Shown here piece by piece: positions 16,775 through 26,361 of a stretch of 39,549 nt of DNA (positions within the stretch are counted from its first letter, which is position 1; each line of letters starts with the position of its first letter). This DNA is from Sphingobium sp. (GTDB taxonomy: Bacteria; Pseudomonadota; Alphaproteobacteria; Sphingomonadales; Sphingomonadaceae): the NCBI GenBank assembly GCA_017744605.1, contig JAGIAZ010000023.1, positions 1-39,549 of the forward strand, given 5' to 3'. The translations under genes and the position numbers were made by a program. The notes beneath the pieces are model-generated. The model had not been told where the DNA came from. It did no database searches and saw only the letters and a program-made list of their open reading frames with translations.

Positions 16775-18908
16775 AAAACAGCACCGCTCCTTCGCCCTGG
16801 CCGGCACGGCCACTCTCACCCTCCTGCTTGCCGCGCCCGCCCTGGCGCAGTCCCGCGCCCAGTCGGCGGACCAGGCCAGCGAACATGACCATCCCGACGA
16901 CATCATCGTCACCGCCGTGATCCCGCGCAGTCATGTCGACCTGCTCGCCGGCACGTCGGTGCTGACCGGCGAAGACCTCGCGCGCGACCTGCGGCCCAAT
17001 CTGGGCGAAACCCTGGCCCGCCAGCCCGGCGTTACGGCCTCCTCCTTCGGCCCCAACGCCTCGCGTCCGATCCTGCGCGGCTTCTCGGGCGACCGCATCC
17101 GGCTCCTCACCGACGGCATTGGCAGTTTCGACGTCTCGGCGACCTCGGCCGACCACGCCGTCGCGATCAACCCGCTGCTCGCCGACCGCATCGAAGTGCT
17201 GCATGGCCCCTCCGCGCTGCTTTACGGCTCCTCGGCGGTCGGCGGCGTCGTCAATGTGATCGACAGCCGTATCCCGACGCGCAGGCCGGAGAACGGCATC
17301 GCGGGCGACATCGATGCCACGTACGGCAGCGCGTCCGACGAGCGCACCGTGGCCGGCAAGGTCGACTATGCGATCGGCGGCAGCGGCTTCGTCGCCCATG
17401 TCGACGGCAGCTACTCCAGGACCGGCGACCTCAGGACTGGGGGCTATATCCTCTCCCCCGCCCTTCGCGCCCAGGCCGCAGCCAGCAGCGATCCGGACAT
17501 TGCCGATCTCGCCAATCTCTCGGGCAAGCTGCCCAACTCCGCGTCGGAAAGCTGGAGCTATGGCGGCAGCCTTGCCTGGCTGGCCCCCAGCGGCGGATCG
17601 ATCGGCGTCTCCGTCTCCAGGCTGCACAATTTCTACGGCGTGCCCGAGCGCTTCAGCCTCGACCCCGCGATCGAGACTGAAGCGCCGCGCATCCGCATGG
17701 ACCAGACCCGCGCCGACCTGCGCGTCAAGGTGCCGGTCGAAGGATCGTTCCTGAACGAGATCAACCTGCGCGGCGGCTGGGCCGACTATCGCCATGACGA
17801 ACTCGACGCCGATGGCAATGTCGGCACGAGCTTTCTCGCCAAGGGTCTGGAGACACGGCTCGAACTGGTGCAAACGCGGCGCGGCGGCTGGGACGGCGTG
17901 TCGGGTGCGCAGCTCGTCTTCCGCAAGGGCCAGATCCTCGGCAGCGAGAAGTTCCAGCCGAACAATGAGGCGAACAGCGCCGGCCTGTTCACGATGCAGT
18001 CGCTGGACCTGGGCAATGCACGAATCGAAGCGGGCGCGCGCTATGAGCATGCCGACATTTCGGCCATGGCGGACAGCCTGCTCGGCAACCCCGCTTATGA
18101 CCGCAAATATGACACATTCTCAGGCTCGATCGGCGCCAATTACAGCATCGCGCCGGACTGGCGGATCGGCGTCAATGTCTCGCGTTCCGAGCGGGCGCCG
18201 ACGGTCGACGAACTGTTCTCGCGCGGCAACCATGCGGGGACCCAGGCCTTCGAACTCGGCAATCCCGATTTCGGCACGGAGCGCGGCTGGGGCGTGGAAG
18301 CGCTGCTGCACGGGCGCGGCCGCGACTATCACATCAGCGTCTCGGCCTTCTACAACCGCTTCTCGAGCTTCATCTACGATCACGTCGTGGCCGACGCCGC
18401 CTGCCTCGCGGTCAATGGTGGAGAGCCGCTCGACTTCCCCTGCTTCCAGTTCAGCCAGGCGCCCGTGCGCTATTATGGCGCCGAGATCGAAGGCGCGGTG
18501 ACGCTCGGCAAGATCGGCAAGACCGAGATCAAGGCCGACGCGCTCGCCGACTATACCAACGCCACCATCATCGGCGGCAGTGGCATCGGCGGCCCGGTTC
18601 CGCGCATCCCGCCGCTGCGCATTCTCGGCGGGCTGTCGGCCGATGCCGGGCGGCTCAACGGCCGCATCGAGGTCGAGCATGATTTCGCGCAGAATCGCGT
18701 GAACGTGCGCGAGACACCGACGGCGGCCTTCACCCTGGTCAACGCGTCGATCGGCTGGCGACCGCTGCCGGACAATCAAAAGGTCCGGCTGCTGGTCTCG
18801 GCGAACAACATCTTCGACGTGACCGCCCGGCGCCATGCCAGCATCCTCAAGGACTATGCGCCGCTCGCCGGACGCGATGTCAGAGTGACGCTGAGCCTGG
18901 GGATCTGA
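16770..18908 (+). CDS. TonB-dependent outer-membrane receptor, ZnuD-like
   Basis: 712 residues from ATG 16770 (ATG 16758 is also possible). A signal peptide ending in PALAQ is followed by EHDHPDDIIVTA, a TonB box-like and His-containing segment. The plug domain has LARQPGVTASSFGPNASRPI and RIEVLHGPSALLYGSSAVGG. The barrel has RSERAPTVDELFSRGNHAGT and FELGNPDFGTERG, like the ZnuD zinc receptors of Neisseria and relatives. The C-terminus ends in VTLSLGI, a typical beta-barrel closing strand. Substrate zinc is inferred from this similarity; another metal or chelate is possible. No inner-membrane transporter is adjacent. Confidence 0.85.
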   Translation: MTKQHRSFALAGTATLTLLLAAPALAQSRAQSADQASEHDHPDDIIVTAVIPRSHVDLLAGTSVLTGEDLARDLRPNLGETLARQPGVTASSFGPNASRPILRGFSGDRIRLLTDGIGSFDVSATSADHAVAINPLLADRIEVLHGPSALLYGSSAVGGVVNVIDSRIPTRRPENGIAGDIDATYGSASDERTVAGKVDYAIGGSGFVAHVDGSYSRTGDLRTGGYILSPALRAQAAASSDPDIADLANLSGKLPNSASESWSYGGSLAWLAPSGGSIGVSVSRLHNFYGVPERFSLDPAIETEAPRIRMDQTRADLRVKVPVEGSFLNEINLRGGWADYRHDELDADGNVGTSFLAKGLETRLELVQTRRGGWDGVSGAQLVFRKGQILGSEKFQPNNEANSAGLFTMQSLDLGNARIEAGARYEHADISAMADSLLGNPAYDRKYDTFSGSIGANYSIAPDWRIGVNVSRSERAPTVDELFSRGNHAGTQAFELGNPDFGTERGWGVEALLHGRGRDYHISVSAFYNRFSSFIYDHVVADAACLAVNGGEPLDFPCFQFSQAPVRYYGAEIEGAVTLGKIGKTEIKADALADYTNATIIGGSGIGGPVPRIPPLRILGGLSADAGRLNGRIEVEHDFAQNRVNVRETPTAAFTLVNASIGWRPLPDNQKVRLLVSANNIFDVTARRHASILKDYAPLAGRDVRVTLSLGI

Positions 18909-18952
18909 TCGGCGCGCTGACCGAGAGGCCGCGCACACTCCCAAAAAGCAAA

Positions 18953-18981
18953 TCGCCCCCAGGCGGCAAGCCTGGGGGCGA
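18953..18981. terminator. Bidirectional terminator between receptor and glycoside-hydrolase-like gene
   Basis: A perfect 12-bp stem (18953-18964 with 18970-18981) and a 5-base loop, flanked on the left by AAAAAGCAAA and on the right by CTTTGC. The T-run is good for the minus-strand gene and weaker for the receptor. Confidence 0.85.
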
Positions 18982-19010
18982 CTTTGCATTTCAGATGCGG
19001 AACGCGGAGA

Positions 19011-20714
19011 CTATTTGCTGATCGACGCCTGGAACAGCATCACTGCCTTCGCCTTCGGTGCAGCGTTGGGCGATTGGCCGATATAATCGGAAATACCCCA
19101 GGCACCGGCTGTCGATGCGCCGTCGTAATCGGAGAACAACGTCATCAAATCACCGATCTCGTTGTTCCAGCGGTTCAAATAATAGGTATAAAGCTGGCCC
19201 ATCCGCCGGTCATGCTCGATCTGATAGAGCAGGGGGATCTGGTCCTGGCGCGCATTGGAGACGTGCTGGCCGGCTTCATACGTCACGAAGCGCAGATGAT
19301 ATTGATCGGCTAACTGCTTGAACTGCTTCGCATTGTCCATCGCGCCGTCGAGCGTAGTACGCAGCTGCGCAAAGAAATCGTTCAGATTCGAGCCGTCACC
19401 TGTGTAGGCTGAGAGATCCGCGGTGAAATAAGGTGCGGACGAGATCGCATCGATATGCTGGGGCGTGTCACGGAATGACAGCACCGCCTTTATCGTATCC
19501 GGCCAGGCATTTTGCATGGCAGCGACTCGGACTAGGCGCGACGACTGACCCTGGAAAACGTCCCTCCAAATATCCATGACCTGGATGGTCTTTTCGGCAT
19601 AGCGGTACCAGACGGCGACCTGGCCGTCGGTGGTGAGACCGCGTGAAAGGCCTTCCTGCTGAGCCTGATGCGTCACTAGATAGGCCCAGTTCCACACCTC
19701 ATTAGATGCCTCGACATAGACCTTCAGGTTGGGATCGAGCGTATCGCGCACCAGCGTGGCGAAACGACGGATATAATCGTCGTCGGCGTTCCAGGGCATG
19801 GCGAACCAGGGATCGGTCTTCGTCTGGTTTGCGAGCGCGATCATGTTTTCAATGGCAACGCCGTCGGCATCGCCCATGATCTGGCCCATGGCGGGCGTCG
19901 TACGCTTGGCCCAGGTAACCGTCTTGTTCTGTTCGACGTTCTGCCACTTCATGAAACGCAGGCTAGAATATTTCTTCACGCCAGCGAGAAAGGTCGGGTC
20001 ATAAAGCGCATTGGGATCGGCGCCCGCTTCGCGGCAATCGAGGTTGCGAAATGGATTGCTCATGTCGACCGACTTGAGACGGACCATCATCCAGGCGCTA
20101 TCTATAGGATCGGGAAGCTGCGTGTAGCGCATGCCGTTGGCGCCCATCACCAGGTTCTGGATGCCGCTGTGCTTCACGGCCTCGATCGTACCGATGCCGT
20201 CCCATTTACACACGATGTCGACGCTCTTCTTCTGATAGATACCCGTCGGGCGCAGAATGAAACGGTATACCTGATCGCCAGGCAGAACCTTCACCACATT
20301 GCGGTTGGCATCGAAATAACCGTCTGTCGAACCGCCGTTGGCCGGAGTCACGACCCAGCCGACGTCGGAGGCGAGATTCGTGAAAATGCGCGTCGGGGTG
20401 TAATAGATCGGCTGCGTCATGTTCATGCCGAGCTTCATCGGCTTCAATGGCGTGGGCGCAGGCGTCGTTGTCGAGGTCGACTTGCCGACGTTCGTCGGAA
20501 GGCCGCCCGATGCGGTGACTGTGCCAACGCTTACGGCGGCCAATGGGCGTACAAGCCATTTCGCGACGAGGGAATCAGGCATTTCAAGTCCTGCATAGAC
20601 CAGGGACAGCGCTGCAGCCACTGCTCCGCTAGAAACCATGGCGAGCGATCCGGTGCCCAAAAATCCGAAAAAAGACTTTAAGGCCGACTTTTTCCTGATG
20701 CGGCTTTTTTTCAC
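19011..20714 (-). CDS. Exported clan GH-A-like glycoside hydrolase candidate
   Basis: 567 residues from GTG 20714, which has GGGAG 9 bases upstream; ATG 20741 lacks a ribosome site. The N-terminus is KKSRIRKKSALK plus a hydrophobic stretch, so exported or anchored. A Thr/Pro linker precedes a domain with beta/alpha-barrel features. VYVEASNEVWNW places Asn-Glu (338-339) as in the acid/base strand 4 of clan GH-A, and FVTYEAGQHV offers E480 as nucleophile on strand 7. The sugar substrate is unknown; adjacency to the EPS polymerase suggests trimming of the polymer. The gene is less GC-rich than its neighbours, suggesting transfer. I do not recognise its precise family. Confidence 0.6.
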   Translation of the reverse strand: MKKSRIRKKSALKSFFGFLGTGSLAMVSSGAVAAALSLVYAGLEMPDSLVAKWLVRPLAAVSVGTVTASGGLPTNVGKSTSTTTPAPTPLKPMKLGMNMTQPIYYTPTRIFTNLASDVGWVVTPANGGSTDGYFDANRNVVKVLPGDQVYRFILRPTGIYQKKSVDIVCKWDGIGTIEAVKHSGIQNLVMGANGMRYTQLPDPIDSAWMMVRLKSVDMSNPFRNLDCREAGADPNALYDPTFLAGVKKYSSLRFMKWQNVEQNKTVTWAKRTTPAMGQIMGDADGVAIENMIALANQTKTDPWFAMPWNADDDYIRRFATLVRDTLDPNLKVYVEASNEVWNWAYLVTHQAQQEGLSRGLTTDGQVAVWYRYAEKTIQVMDIWRDVFQGQSSRLVRVAAMQNAWPDTIKAVLSFRDTPQHIDAISSAPYFTADLSAYTGDGSNLNDFFAQLRTTLDGAMDNAKQFKQLADQYHLRFVTYEAGQHVSNARQDQIPLLYQIEHDRRMGQLYTYYLNRWNNEIGDLMTLFSDYDGASTAGAWGISDYIGQSPNAAPKAKAVMLFQASISK

Positions 20715-20904
20715 TGGTGGTGGCTCCCGATGGGAGGGCATGAGGCATGCCCGGTCCGATGCAGGAGCGAAAATAAGAAAAATAGGCCAAGTAATGCCTA
20801 CGAGTTATGGTTAACGAGACGTTAGCCATAAGACCCTCGGAACGAACAAACGCAACTGAAGCACGTCTCGCCGCAAGCGCTGCAAAAAAGCGCTTCGGCG
20901 CCAT

Positions 20905-22314
20905 TCAAGCCGGAGCCTGTGCCGGGATCGGGTCTGCCGCGCCGGGCGCACCGGGCGCAATGCTTGGGGCCTGCTTGGCCCGCATGATCGTGAGACCCGA
21001 GAGAGCGCCCGCGATCAGCCATGTAATCGGTCTGAGCGAGCTGTTGGGGATGAGATCGAGCAGATTGAACAGCAGCATGGCTGCAAGCGTGACGCTCGCC
21101 ATCGAGATGGCGGACCGCCGCCGCATCCGGAAGAGATGCCAGAACGGATAGCAAAGCAGGCCAAAGGTCGAGAGATAGCCGATCCAGCCATAGGTACCGA
21201 TCGCAATGACCCAGGTGCCGTCGGTGACAGTGACATCCTTCGTCTCGCCCCACTCCGTGACGACAATGACATGGTTGCGGGCATAGCCGCCCCAGCCAAA
21301 CCAGGGACGCTGATTGGCCCGGTGAAGCAGCATGTCCTCGTTGCGCAGCCGGAAACCCAGCGACGCGGCTCTCTCCGACGAAACGGAGGATATGGCGGAC
21401 TGGATCGCCGCGGTCGGCACGAAGCCGTTCCCGCGGAGGACCGGATAGGTCACGATCATCATGGCGACGACAAGCGCGATGCCAATGAACCGCCGCGGCC
21501 GAAGGAAAACGAACAGGAGGGCCAGCGCCGTACCGGTGATCAGGGCGCCCGCAGACTTGTTCAGAACCAGCATCACGAGGAGCCATACCGCGCACAAGAT
21601 GGCCGGCAATCCCATGACGCGCCATTTGTCGCGCCAGAGCCCCAAAGCCGCGAGAAATGCAAGGCCGAGAAACGCGGAGACCAACAGGCCATGACCGATG
21701 AAGACGATAGCGCGAAAGCCCCCGGCGCGGATTTGCTGCTCGTACCAGGTTCCAGGATCGACATGATAGATTCGCGCCTGAAGGAAAGGCCCCCTTGCGA
21801 TTTCGAGCAGGATCGGCGCCGAATAGGCCAGCGCCGCGACAACGAAGACCAGCAGGACATCGCGGTGCGCGGTTTCGCTCCGCAGCAGCGCCGCGCCGGC
21901 GATCAGAGGCATTGCCTCGATCGCTTTCTCCGCACTGGCTGAAAAGGCGTCGTAGAACGTCAGGCCGGGTAGCGTGACCTCGCCGACGGTGAGCGCATCC
22001 GGATTCGTCATCGTGGTCAGGATCGGACAGAAGACATAGACGATCAGGAGCAGGTTGAACCATGGGCTCTTCGGCCACCGGAATGCGCCGGGCGGCGCCA
22101 GGCAGAAAGCCAGCAGAAGCGTCGTGATACTGGGTATGCTGCTCTTGTCGAGCGTCGGAACGCCCTTGAAATCGAAACCCACCGAATAGGGCAACAAAAG
22201 ATAGGCCCACAGCAGGGAAGCCGTAATCGCGCGCGGCGTGGACAGCGTCAGGAAGAGGACGAGCGTGACCACCGGCCATGCCAGCAGCGCTCCGGAGGCT
22301 ATGATGTTGCCCAT
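20905..22314 (-). CDS. Wzy/O-antigen-ligase-like polysaccharide polymerase
   Basis: 469 residues with about ten to twelve hydrophobic segments (for example 8-28, 30-48, 60-75, 85-100, 150-172, 205-230, 240-262, 270-292, 385-410, 420-445). A hydrophilic periplasmic loop (about 300-375) contains RLRNEDMLLHRANQRPWFGWG, the pattern of Wzy_C / O-antigen ligase proteins around their catalytic loop. It probably joins lipid-linked repeat units in the periplasm, as GelG/SpsG does for sphingans. The C-terminal 25 residues are Ala/Pro-rich. It is on the same strand as the initiating transferase, 209 bases downstream. Confidence 0.82.
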   Translation of the reverse strand: MGNIIASGALLAWPVVTLVLFLTLSTPRAITASLLWAYLLLPYSVGFDFKGVPTLDKSSIPSITTLLLAFCLAPPGAFRWPKSPWFNLLLIVYVFCPILTTMTNPDALTVGEVTLPGLTFYDAFSASAEKAIEAMPLIAGAALLRSETAHRDVLLVFVVAALAYSAPILLEIARGPFLQARIYHVDPGTWYEQQIRAGGFRAIVFIGHGLLVSAFLGLAFLAALGLWRDKWRVMGLPAILCAVWLLVMLVLNKSAGALITGTALALLFVFLRPRRFIGIALVVAMMIVTYPVLRGNGFVPTAAIQSAISSVSSERAASLGFRLRNEDMLLHRANQRPWFGWGGYARNHVIVVTEWGETKDVTVTDGTWVIAIGTYGWIGYLSTFGLLCYPFWHLFRMRRRSAISMASVTLAAMLLFNLLDLIPNSSLRPITWLIAGALSGLTIMRAKQAPSIAPGAPGAADPIPAQAPA

Positions 22315-22523
22315 TTGCCGTCTCGATCATCCAATGTCCCGCGCCTGCCTTATGGCCGACGCGTTACGAATCAATCAAATGTTTGATGCGTGGCGCAACG
22401 TCGGGGCACCGCACGTCCTCACGGTCCTGTTCTACGGCCAGTCGATCGGCGTGCCGAAATGGACGGCCCGTCCGACGCGCCCGCCATGTCCGGGATCAGG
22501 GTCTGCCACCCCATAGACCCGCT

Positions 22524-23915
22524 CTAATAAGCGTTCCGATCCCAGATCAGGCGGAAGATCGTCTCGAAAATGATGCGCAGGTCGAGCAGCGGCGACCAAT
22601 TCTCGATATAGTAGCTGTCATATTCGACGCGCTTCTTCGCGCGGTCGATCGTGTCGATCTCGCCGCGCAGGCCGCGCACGGCGTCGTGATAATAGGCTTC
22701 GCCGACGCGCATGACCGTGGCGTGTGGACGCGGACCCACGATCGACATCTCGCCGCGCAGCACGTTGATGAGCTGCGGCAGCTCGTCGATGCTGGTCCGC
22801 CGGATGATGCGGCCAACCTTTGTCACGCGCGGATCGCCCTTGGTCGTCCGCTCGCCGCCGGTCACGTCCTGTCTGTCCACATACATGGACCGGAACTTGA
22901 GCACATCGATCTCGAGGTTGTTGAAGCCGAAGCGCTTCTGCTTGAAGAAGATCGGCCCCTTGCTCTCCAGCTTGATCGCAATGGCGGTCAGGATGAGCAG
23001 CGGCGAAAGGGCGATGAGGCCGAAGAACGCCAGCAGCCAGTCCTGCACGCTCTTCAATATACCGTCGAAATCGCGAACAGGCTGCTGCCAGACGTTCAGC
23101 ACCGGCAGCGAACCGATATAATTGACCCGGTAGCGGTCACGCAGCACCAGGAACTCGCGCGGCATGATGCAGACGTCGATCGAACCGGCCGAAAGCTGCT
23201 CGATGATCATGTTGAGCCGCTCCTGGCGGACCATCGGCAGCGCGACGATCAACTGATCGAGCATGCCTTGCCGCGCCAGCGCCAGCAGCTCCTCGAAACC
23301 GCCCAGGAACGGAAAGCGCCCGATCATCCCCGTCTCGACGCGATCGTCGCGGCGGTCGTCGGCAAAGCCGATGATATTGATGTGCGGCAGGCGCTCGATG
23401 TCGAGCAGCTCGAGCACGCGCGTGGTGGTCTCGCGGTCCGCGCCATAGATGGCGACGCGCTGGCCGATGATGCCCTGGCGCATGATCGTCCAGACGAACC
23501 GCCGGAACAGCAGCCGCGTCACGATCAGCAGCGCGAAGCAGATGCCGAGATAGCTCACGGCAAAGGTCGTGTTGAGATCGTCGAAGCGTCCGAACTGGAG
23601 GATCGTGAAGCCCGTCAGCGTGGAGGCGACGAGAAAGTCGAGGACCGTCCCGCTGCCCAGATCGTCGCCTTGGCCACGCAGGGCCGAATAGGCGTCGCGC
23701 GAAATGCGGATCAGGAAGAAATTGATCGCCAGGACAATGGCCGCCGTCGAGTGCAGCCGGAACTCGAAATAATATCGCAGATAGCCGTCGACCAGCAGGA
23801 CCGTGAGCCCGAATGCCGAAAGAAAGCAGGCGATATCGTTCATGATGCCGCCGGAACGCAGCACGTTCGACGTGAAACGAACATATTTGTTCCGGGTTGG
23901 TCGCCTGGCGCGCAT
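22524..23915 (-). CDS. Initiating polyprenyl-phosphate hexose-1-phosphate transferase, apparent internal deletion
   Basis: Starts EPS assembly by moving hexose-1-phosphate to undecaprenyl phosphate, as GumD, WcaJ and GelB/SpsB do. 463 residues: four or five N-terminal membrane helices, a CoA-binding-like Rossmann region (VAIYGADRETTTRVLELL), and the Bac_transf domain with DVLKFRSMYVDR and RRTSIDELPQLINVL, RGEMSIVGPRPH. The family normally continues with a RH.VKPGITGWAQVNG segment before the LRGE-like motif. Here SIVGPRPH is followed by 17 residues and then directly LRGEIDTIDRA (junction near residue 415, bases 22660-22680). About 20 residues are missing in frame. The C-terminus IWDRNAY is normal. 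It may be inactive. Confidence 0.9.
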   Translation of the reverse strand: MRARRPTRNKYVRFTSNVLRSGGIMNDIACFLSAFGLTVLLVDGYLRYYFEFRLHSTAAIVLAINFFLIRISRDAYSALRGQGDDLGSGTVLDFLVASTLTGFTILQFGRFDDLNTTFAVSYLGICFALLIVTRLLFRRFVWTIMRQGIIGQRVAIYGADRETTTRVLELLDIERLPHINIIGFADDRRDDRVETGMIGRFPFLGGFEELLALARQGMLDQLIVALPMVRQERLNMIIEQLSAGSIDVCIMPREFLVLRDRYRVNYIGSLPVLNVWQQPVRDFDGILKSVQDWLLAFFGLIALSPLLILTAIAIKLESKGPIFFKQKRFGFNNLEIDVLKFRSMYVDRQDVTGGERTTKGDPRVTKVGRIIRRTSIDELPQLINVLRGEMSIVGPRPHATVMRVGEAYYHDAVRGLRGEIDTIDRAKKRVEYDSYYIENWSPLLDLRIIFETIFRLIWDRNAY

Positions 23916-23951
23916 TGCTCAGTTCAGCTTCCGCAACGAAGATCCTGACAC

Positions 23952-25592
23952 TCAAAACTTTCCGAGCAGGCCGCGATCCGGAGCCGCCCCCGGAGGCTCG
24001 TCGACGCCGAACCGCGTCGCCGCCGCCGTCCTACCCGCGGCCGCTTCTGCTGCGCAAGCAGCGTCTGCGGCCCAAGCGCACTGCTGCGCCATGATCGTCC
24101 AGGCCTTGACCGATGACGGCAAGGCACGCGCAAATGCCCGCGATACCGACACGGCCCGGCTTCTATTGCCGGATTGATGAAGAAATTGCGTATAATGCTG
24201 GATGAGCAGGAAATCCTGCGGCATCTGCTGAAGCCCCTCCTCGAAGAGCTGCTGCGCCCGGCCCTTGTCGCCCGTCCTGGCGTTCAGCGCCGCCAGCGTC
24301 ACATAGATTTCGGGATTGGTCTGATCGACATTGAGCGCACGCTGCACGGATTCGATCGCGCGGTCGCGATGCCCGTCCTGTTCCTCGAACGCCGCGCGCA
24401 GCAGCAGCGCATCGACATTCTCGCCGTCCCGCTCGAGGATCCGGTCATTCAGCCTCCGCGCCTCCGCCGCATCGCCCAGCCTGGCCTGGGCGCGCAGGTG
24501 AATGGCGAAGCACGGCGCGCGCAGGGCCTCGGGAAAGGAAAAGAACGTGTCGTCGGCCAGCTGATACTCGCCCTGCCAGAGGAAATAATGCGCGATGCCG
24601 AACAGCAGCATGGGATCGCCCCACGCCTTCGCCGCTTCGAGGCTCTGCCGGTCGAAGGGCTTGGGGTCATATTGCCACCAGATCCGCTGCAATGTGGTCA
24701 TGGCGGCGACGTCGAGGGACTTGGTGCCGAGCAGGGCGATGGTCCGGGCGCGCGCGTCGGCCGTGCGGCCGAGCTGGTAGAGCAGGTTGATCTCGTCGAG
24801 GCGAAGCGTCGCGCTCCGGTCGGGCGCGACCTGATCGAGTTCGGCAAATCCCTTGGCCATCTCCTCGGGCTTGCCCAGCGCACGATTGAGGTTGATCTGC
24901 GTGATCAGCAACGCCGGCGACTGCGACGACTGCGCCAGCCGTTCGTTGACGAAGGCCAGCGCCTCCTCGATCTTCTTCGTCTTGGCCAACACCCGCGCAT
25001 GGATGATGATGCCTGCCATATCGGCCGGGCTGATCTGCAACAGCTGCCGGGAGGTCGCTTCGGCGTCGGCATATCGGTTCTTCAGGAGCTCATAGAGTCC
25101 CTTGGTCTGCAGGCCGATCAGCGACGCGGGATCGAGCGCGAGCAGGCGGGTCGACGCGTCATAGGCTTCGTCGAACTGGCCCACCTGCATGCCGACATTG
25201 GCGACGAGGCTCAGCGCATCGACACTGGCCGCGTCGAGTTCGAGAGCCCGCCGGCCGGCGAGGAAGGCCTCGACCGGATGGCCTGACCGCAGTTCGATCG
25301 AAGCCTGGAGCAGGAAATAGGCGGCATTGTCGTCGCGCAGCGCGATCGCCTTCTGAATCGCCTCGAGCGCGCCCAGCCGATTGCCTGCGTCCGCCAGCTG
25401 ACTCGCTCGCTGCGCATAGTCGTCGGCCCTTTCCGAGGGCGCCTGGCAGGCCAACAGCGCCAGCAACAGCCCAAATGCCGCGGCCATCGGCAGGCGCGAT
25501 AGTGACGAACGCGCAACATGTCGCGCCGCAGCGCGATCATCGCTGGCAGGCGTGTGGCCACGGCTTCGGTCGGCGTCATTGGTTGATATCAT
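23952..25592 (-). CDS. TPR-repeat lipoprotein of the EPS locus
   Basis: About 546 residues from ATG 25592. A hydrophobic segment ends in LLALLAC, a good lipobox with C49, so it is probably a periplasm-facing lipoprotein. At least eight tetratricopeptide-like helical pairs follow (GNRLGALEAIQKAIAL, GQFDEAYDASTRLLALDP, GHRDRAIESVQRALNV, GDKGRAQQLFEEGLQQ). TPR lipoproteins accompany exosortase-linked EPS systems (PrsT-like), where they are thought to scaffold export. It ends 36 bases before the initiating transferase on the same strand and is divergent from the export genes. The N-terminal region before the lipobox is unusually long; an ATG at 25487 would give a signal too short. Confidence 0.8.
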   Translation of the reverse strand: MISTNDADRSRGHTPASDDRAAARHVARSSLSRLPMAAAFGLLLALLACQAPSERADDYAQRASQLADAGNRLGALEAIQKAIALRDDNAAYFLLQASIELRSGHPVEAFLAGRRALELDAASVDALSLVANVGMQVGQFDEAYDASTRLLALDPASLIGLQTKGLYELLKNRYADAEATSRQLLQISPADMAGIIIHARVLAKTKKIEEALAFVNERLAQSSQSPALLITQINLNRALGKPEEMAKGFAELDQVAPDRSATLRLDEINLLYQLGRTADARARTIALLGTKSLDVAAMTTLQRIWWQYDPKPFDRQSLEAAKAWGDPMLLFGIAHYFLWQGEYQLADDTFFSFPEALRAPCFAIHLRAQARLGDAAEARRLNDRILERDGENVDALLLRAAFEEQDGHRDRAIESVQRALNVDQTNPEIYVTLAALNARTGDKGRAQQLFEEGLQQMPQDFLLIQHYTQFLHQSGNRSRAVSVSRAFARALPSSVKAWTIMAQQCAWAADAACAAEAAAGRTAAATRFGVDEPPGAAPDRGLLGKF

Positions 25593-25770
25593 GCGCCAAT
25601 TCTCTAGCGGAGCCGATCTTACGGAACCTCTAATGGTTTGACGGAGTTGAGGCAACGCGCTCTGAAAAGATGTGGCTTGCCGATGTCGTTAACCTGCCTT
25701 TTACGTGGTTTCGACAGACTAAGCTGCTATAGGATGCGCGGTACCAGGACCCAGCGAAAGGATCGTTCAC

Positions 25771-26361
25771 GTGGCGCCACTCAAGAAGTCATGGTCGATT
25801 TCGCTTGTTCTTCCGCTCTTTTGTGCAGTTGCGTCGCCTGTGGCCGCGCAGGCGCCCAGCGCGGATTACAAGCTCAGCCCCGGCGATCAGATTGAAGTCT
25901 ACGTCTGGGGCGATGAACGGCTTCAGCGCGCGATCCGCGTGCTGCCCGACGGCAGCTTCACCTTCCCACTGGTCGGTCGCGTCGTCGTGGCGGGCCTCAA
26001 GACGACCGATGTCGAGGGCATGATCTCGAAGTCGCTGTCGAGCCAGTATAACGGCCAGCCGCCTCAGGTTACTGTCTCGGTGCAATCGCCCAGCGGCTAC
26101 AGCTATTCGATCATCGGCCGCGTCAAGCAGCCCGGCAGCTTCACGCCGATGCGCTACGTCAATGTGCTGGAGGCCCTCGCGGCCGCCGGCGGTCCGGACG
26201 AGTTCGCCAATCTCGACAATGTCACCATCGTGCGCAAGGCGGGCTCGGGTCTCACCTCCGTGCGCGTCCGCCTCGGCGGCGTCATGAAGGGCAATATTCC
26301 GGCCGGGGCGGCGAAGGAAATCCCCCAGATCGAAGTCGGCGACACGGTGATCGTCCCATGA
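25771..26361 (+). CDS. Short Wza-type polysaccharide export protein (OPX)
   Basis: 196 residues from GTG 25771, with AAAGGA 8 bases upstream. The signal peptide (residues 1-27, ending VAAQ) has no clear lipobox. The Poly_export domain has YKLSPGDQIEVYVWGDERL and VLPDGSFTFPLVGRV, and a single SLBB domain has IIGRVKQPGSFTPMRYVNVLEALAAAGG. The protein ends at GDTVIVP and lacks the C-terminal helix that makes the outer-membrane pore in Wza. The next gene, an outer-membrane beta-barrel, overlaps by 4 bases. It corresponds functionally to GelD/SpsD. It is the first gene of the rightward export operon. Confidence 0.93.
   Translation: MAPLKKSWSISLVLPLFCAVASPVAAQAPSADYKLSPGDQIEVYVWGDERLQRAIRVLPDGSFTFPLVGRVVVAGLKTTDVEGMISKSLSSQYNGQPPQVTVSVQSPSGYSYSIIGRVKQPGSFTPMRYVNVLEALAAAGGPDEFANLDNVTIVRKAGSGLTSVRVRLGGVMKGNIPAGAAKEIPQIEVGDTVIVP

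Noticed and set aside
16761..18050. A 429-codon minus-strand frame over the TonB receptor
   Set aside because: Antisense shadow of a recognised receptor gene.
22315..22523. Possible promoter or gene between the polymerase and the initiating transferase
   Set aside because: I see neither a convincing -35/-10 pair nor a coding frame; it is short.
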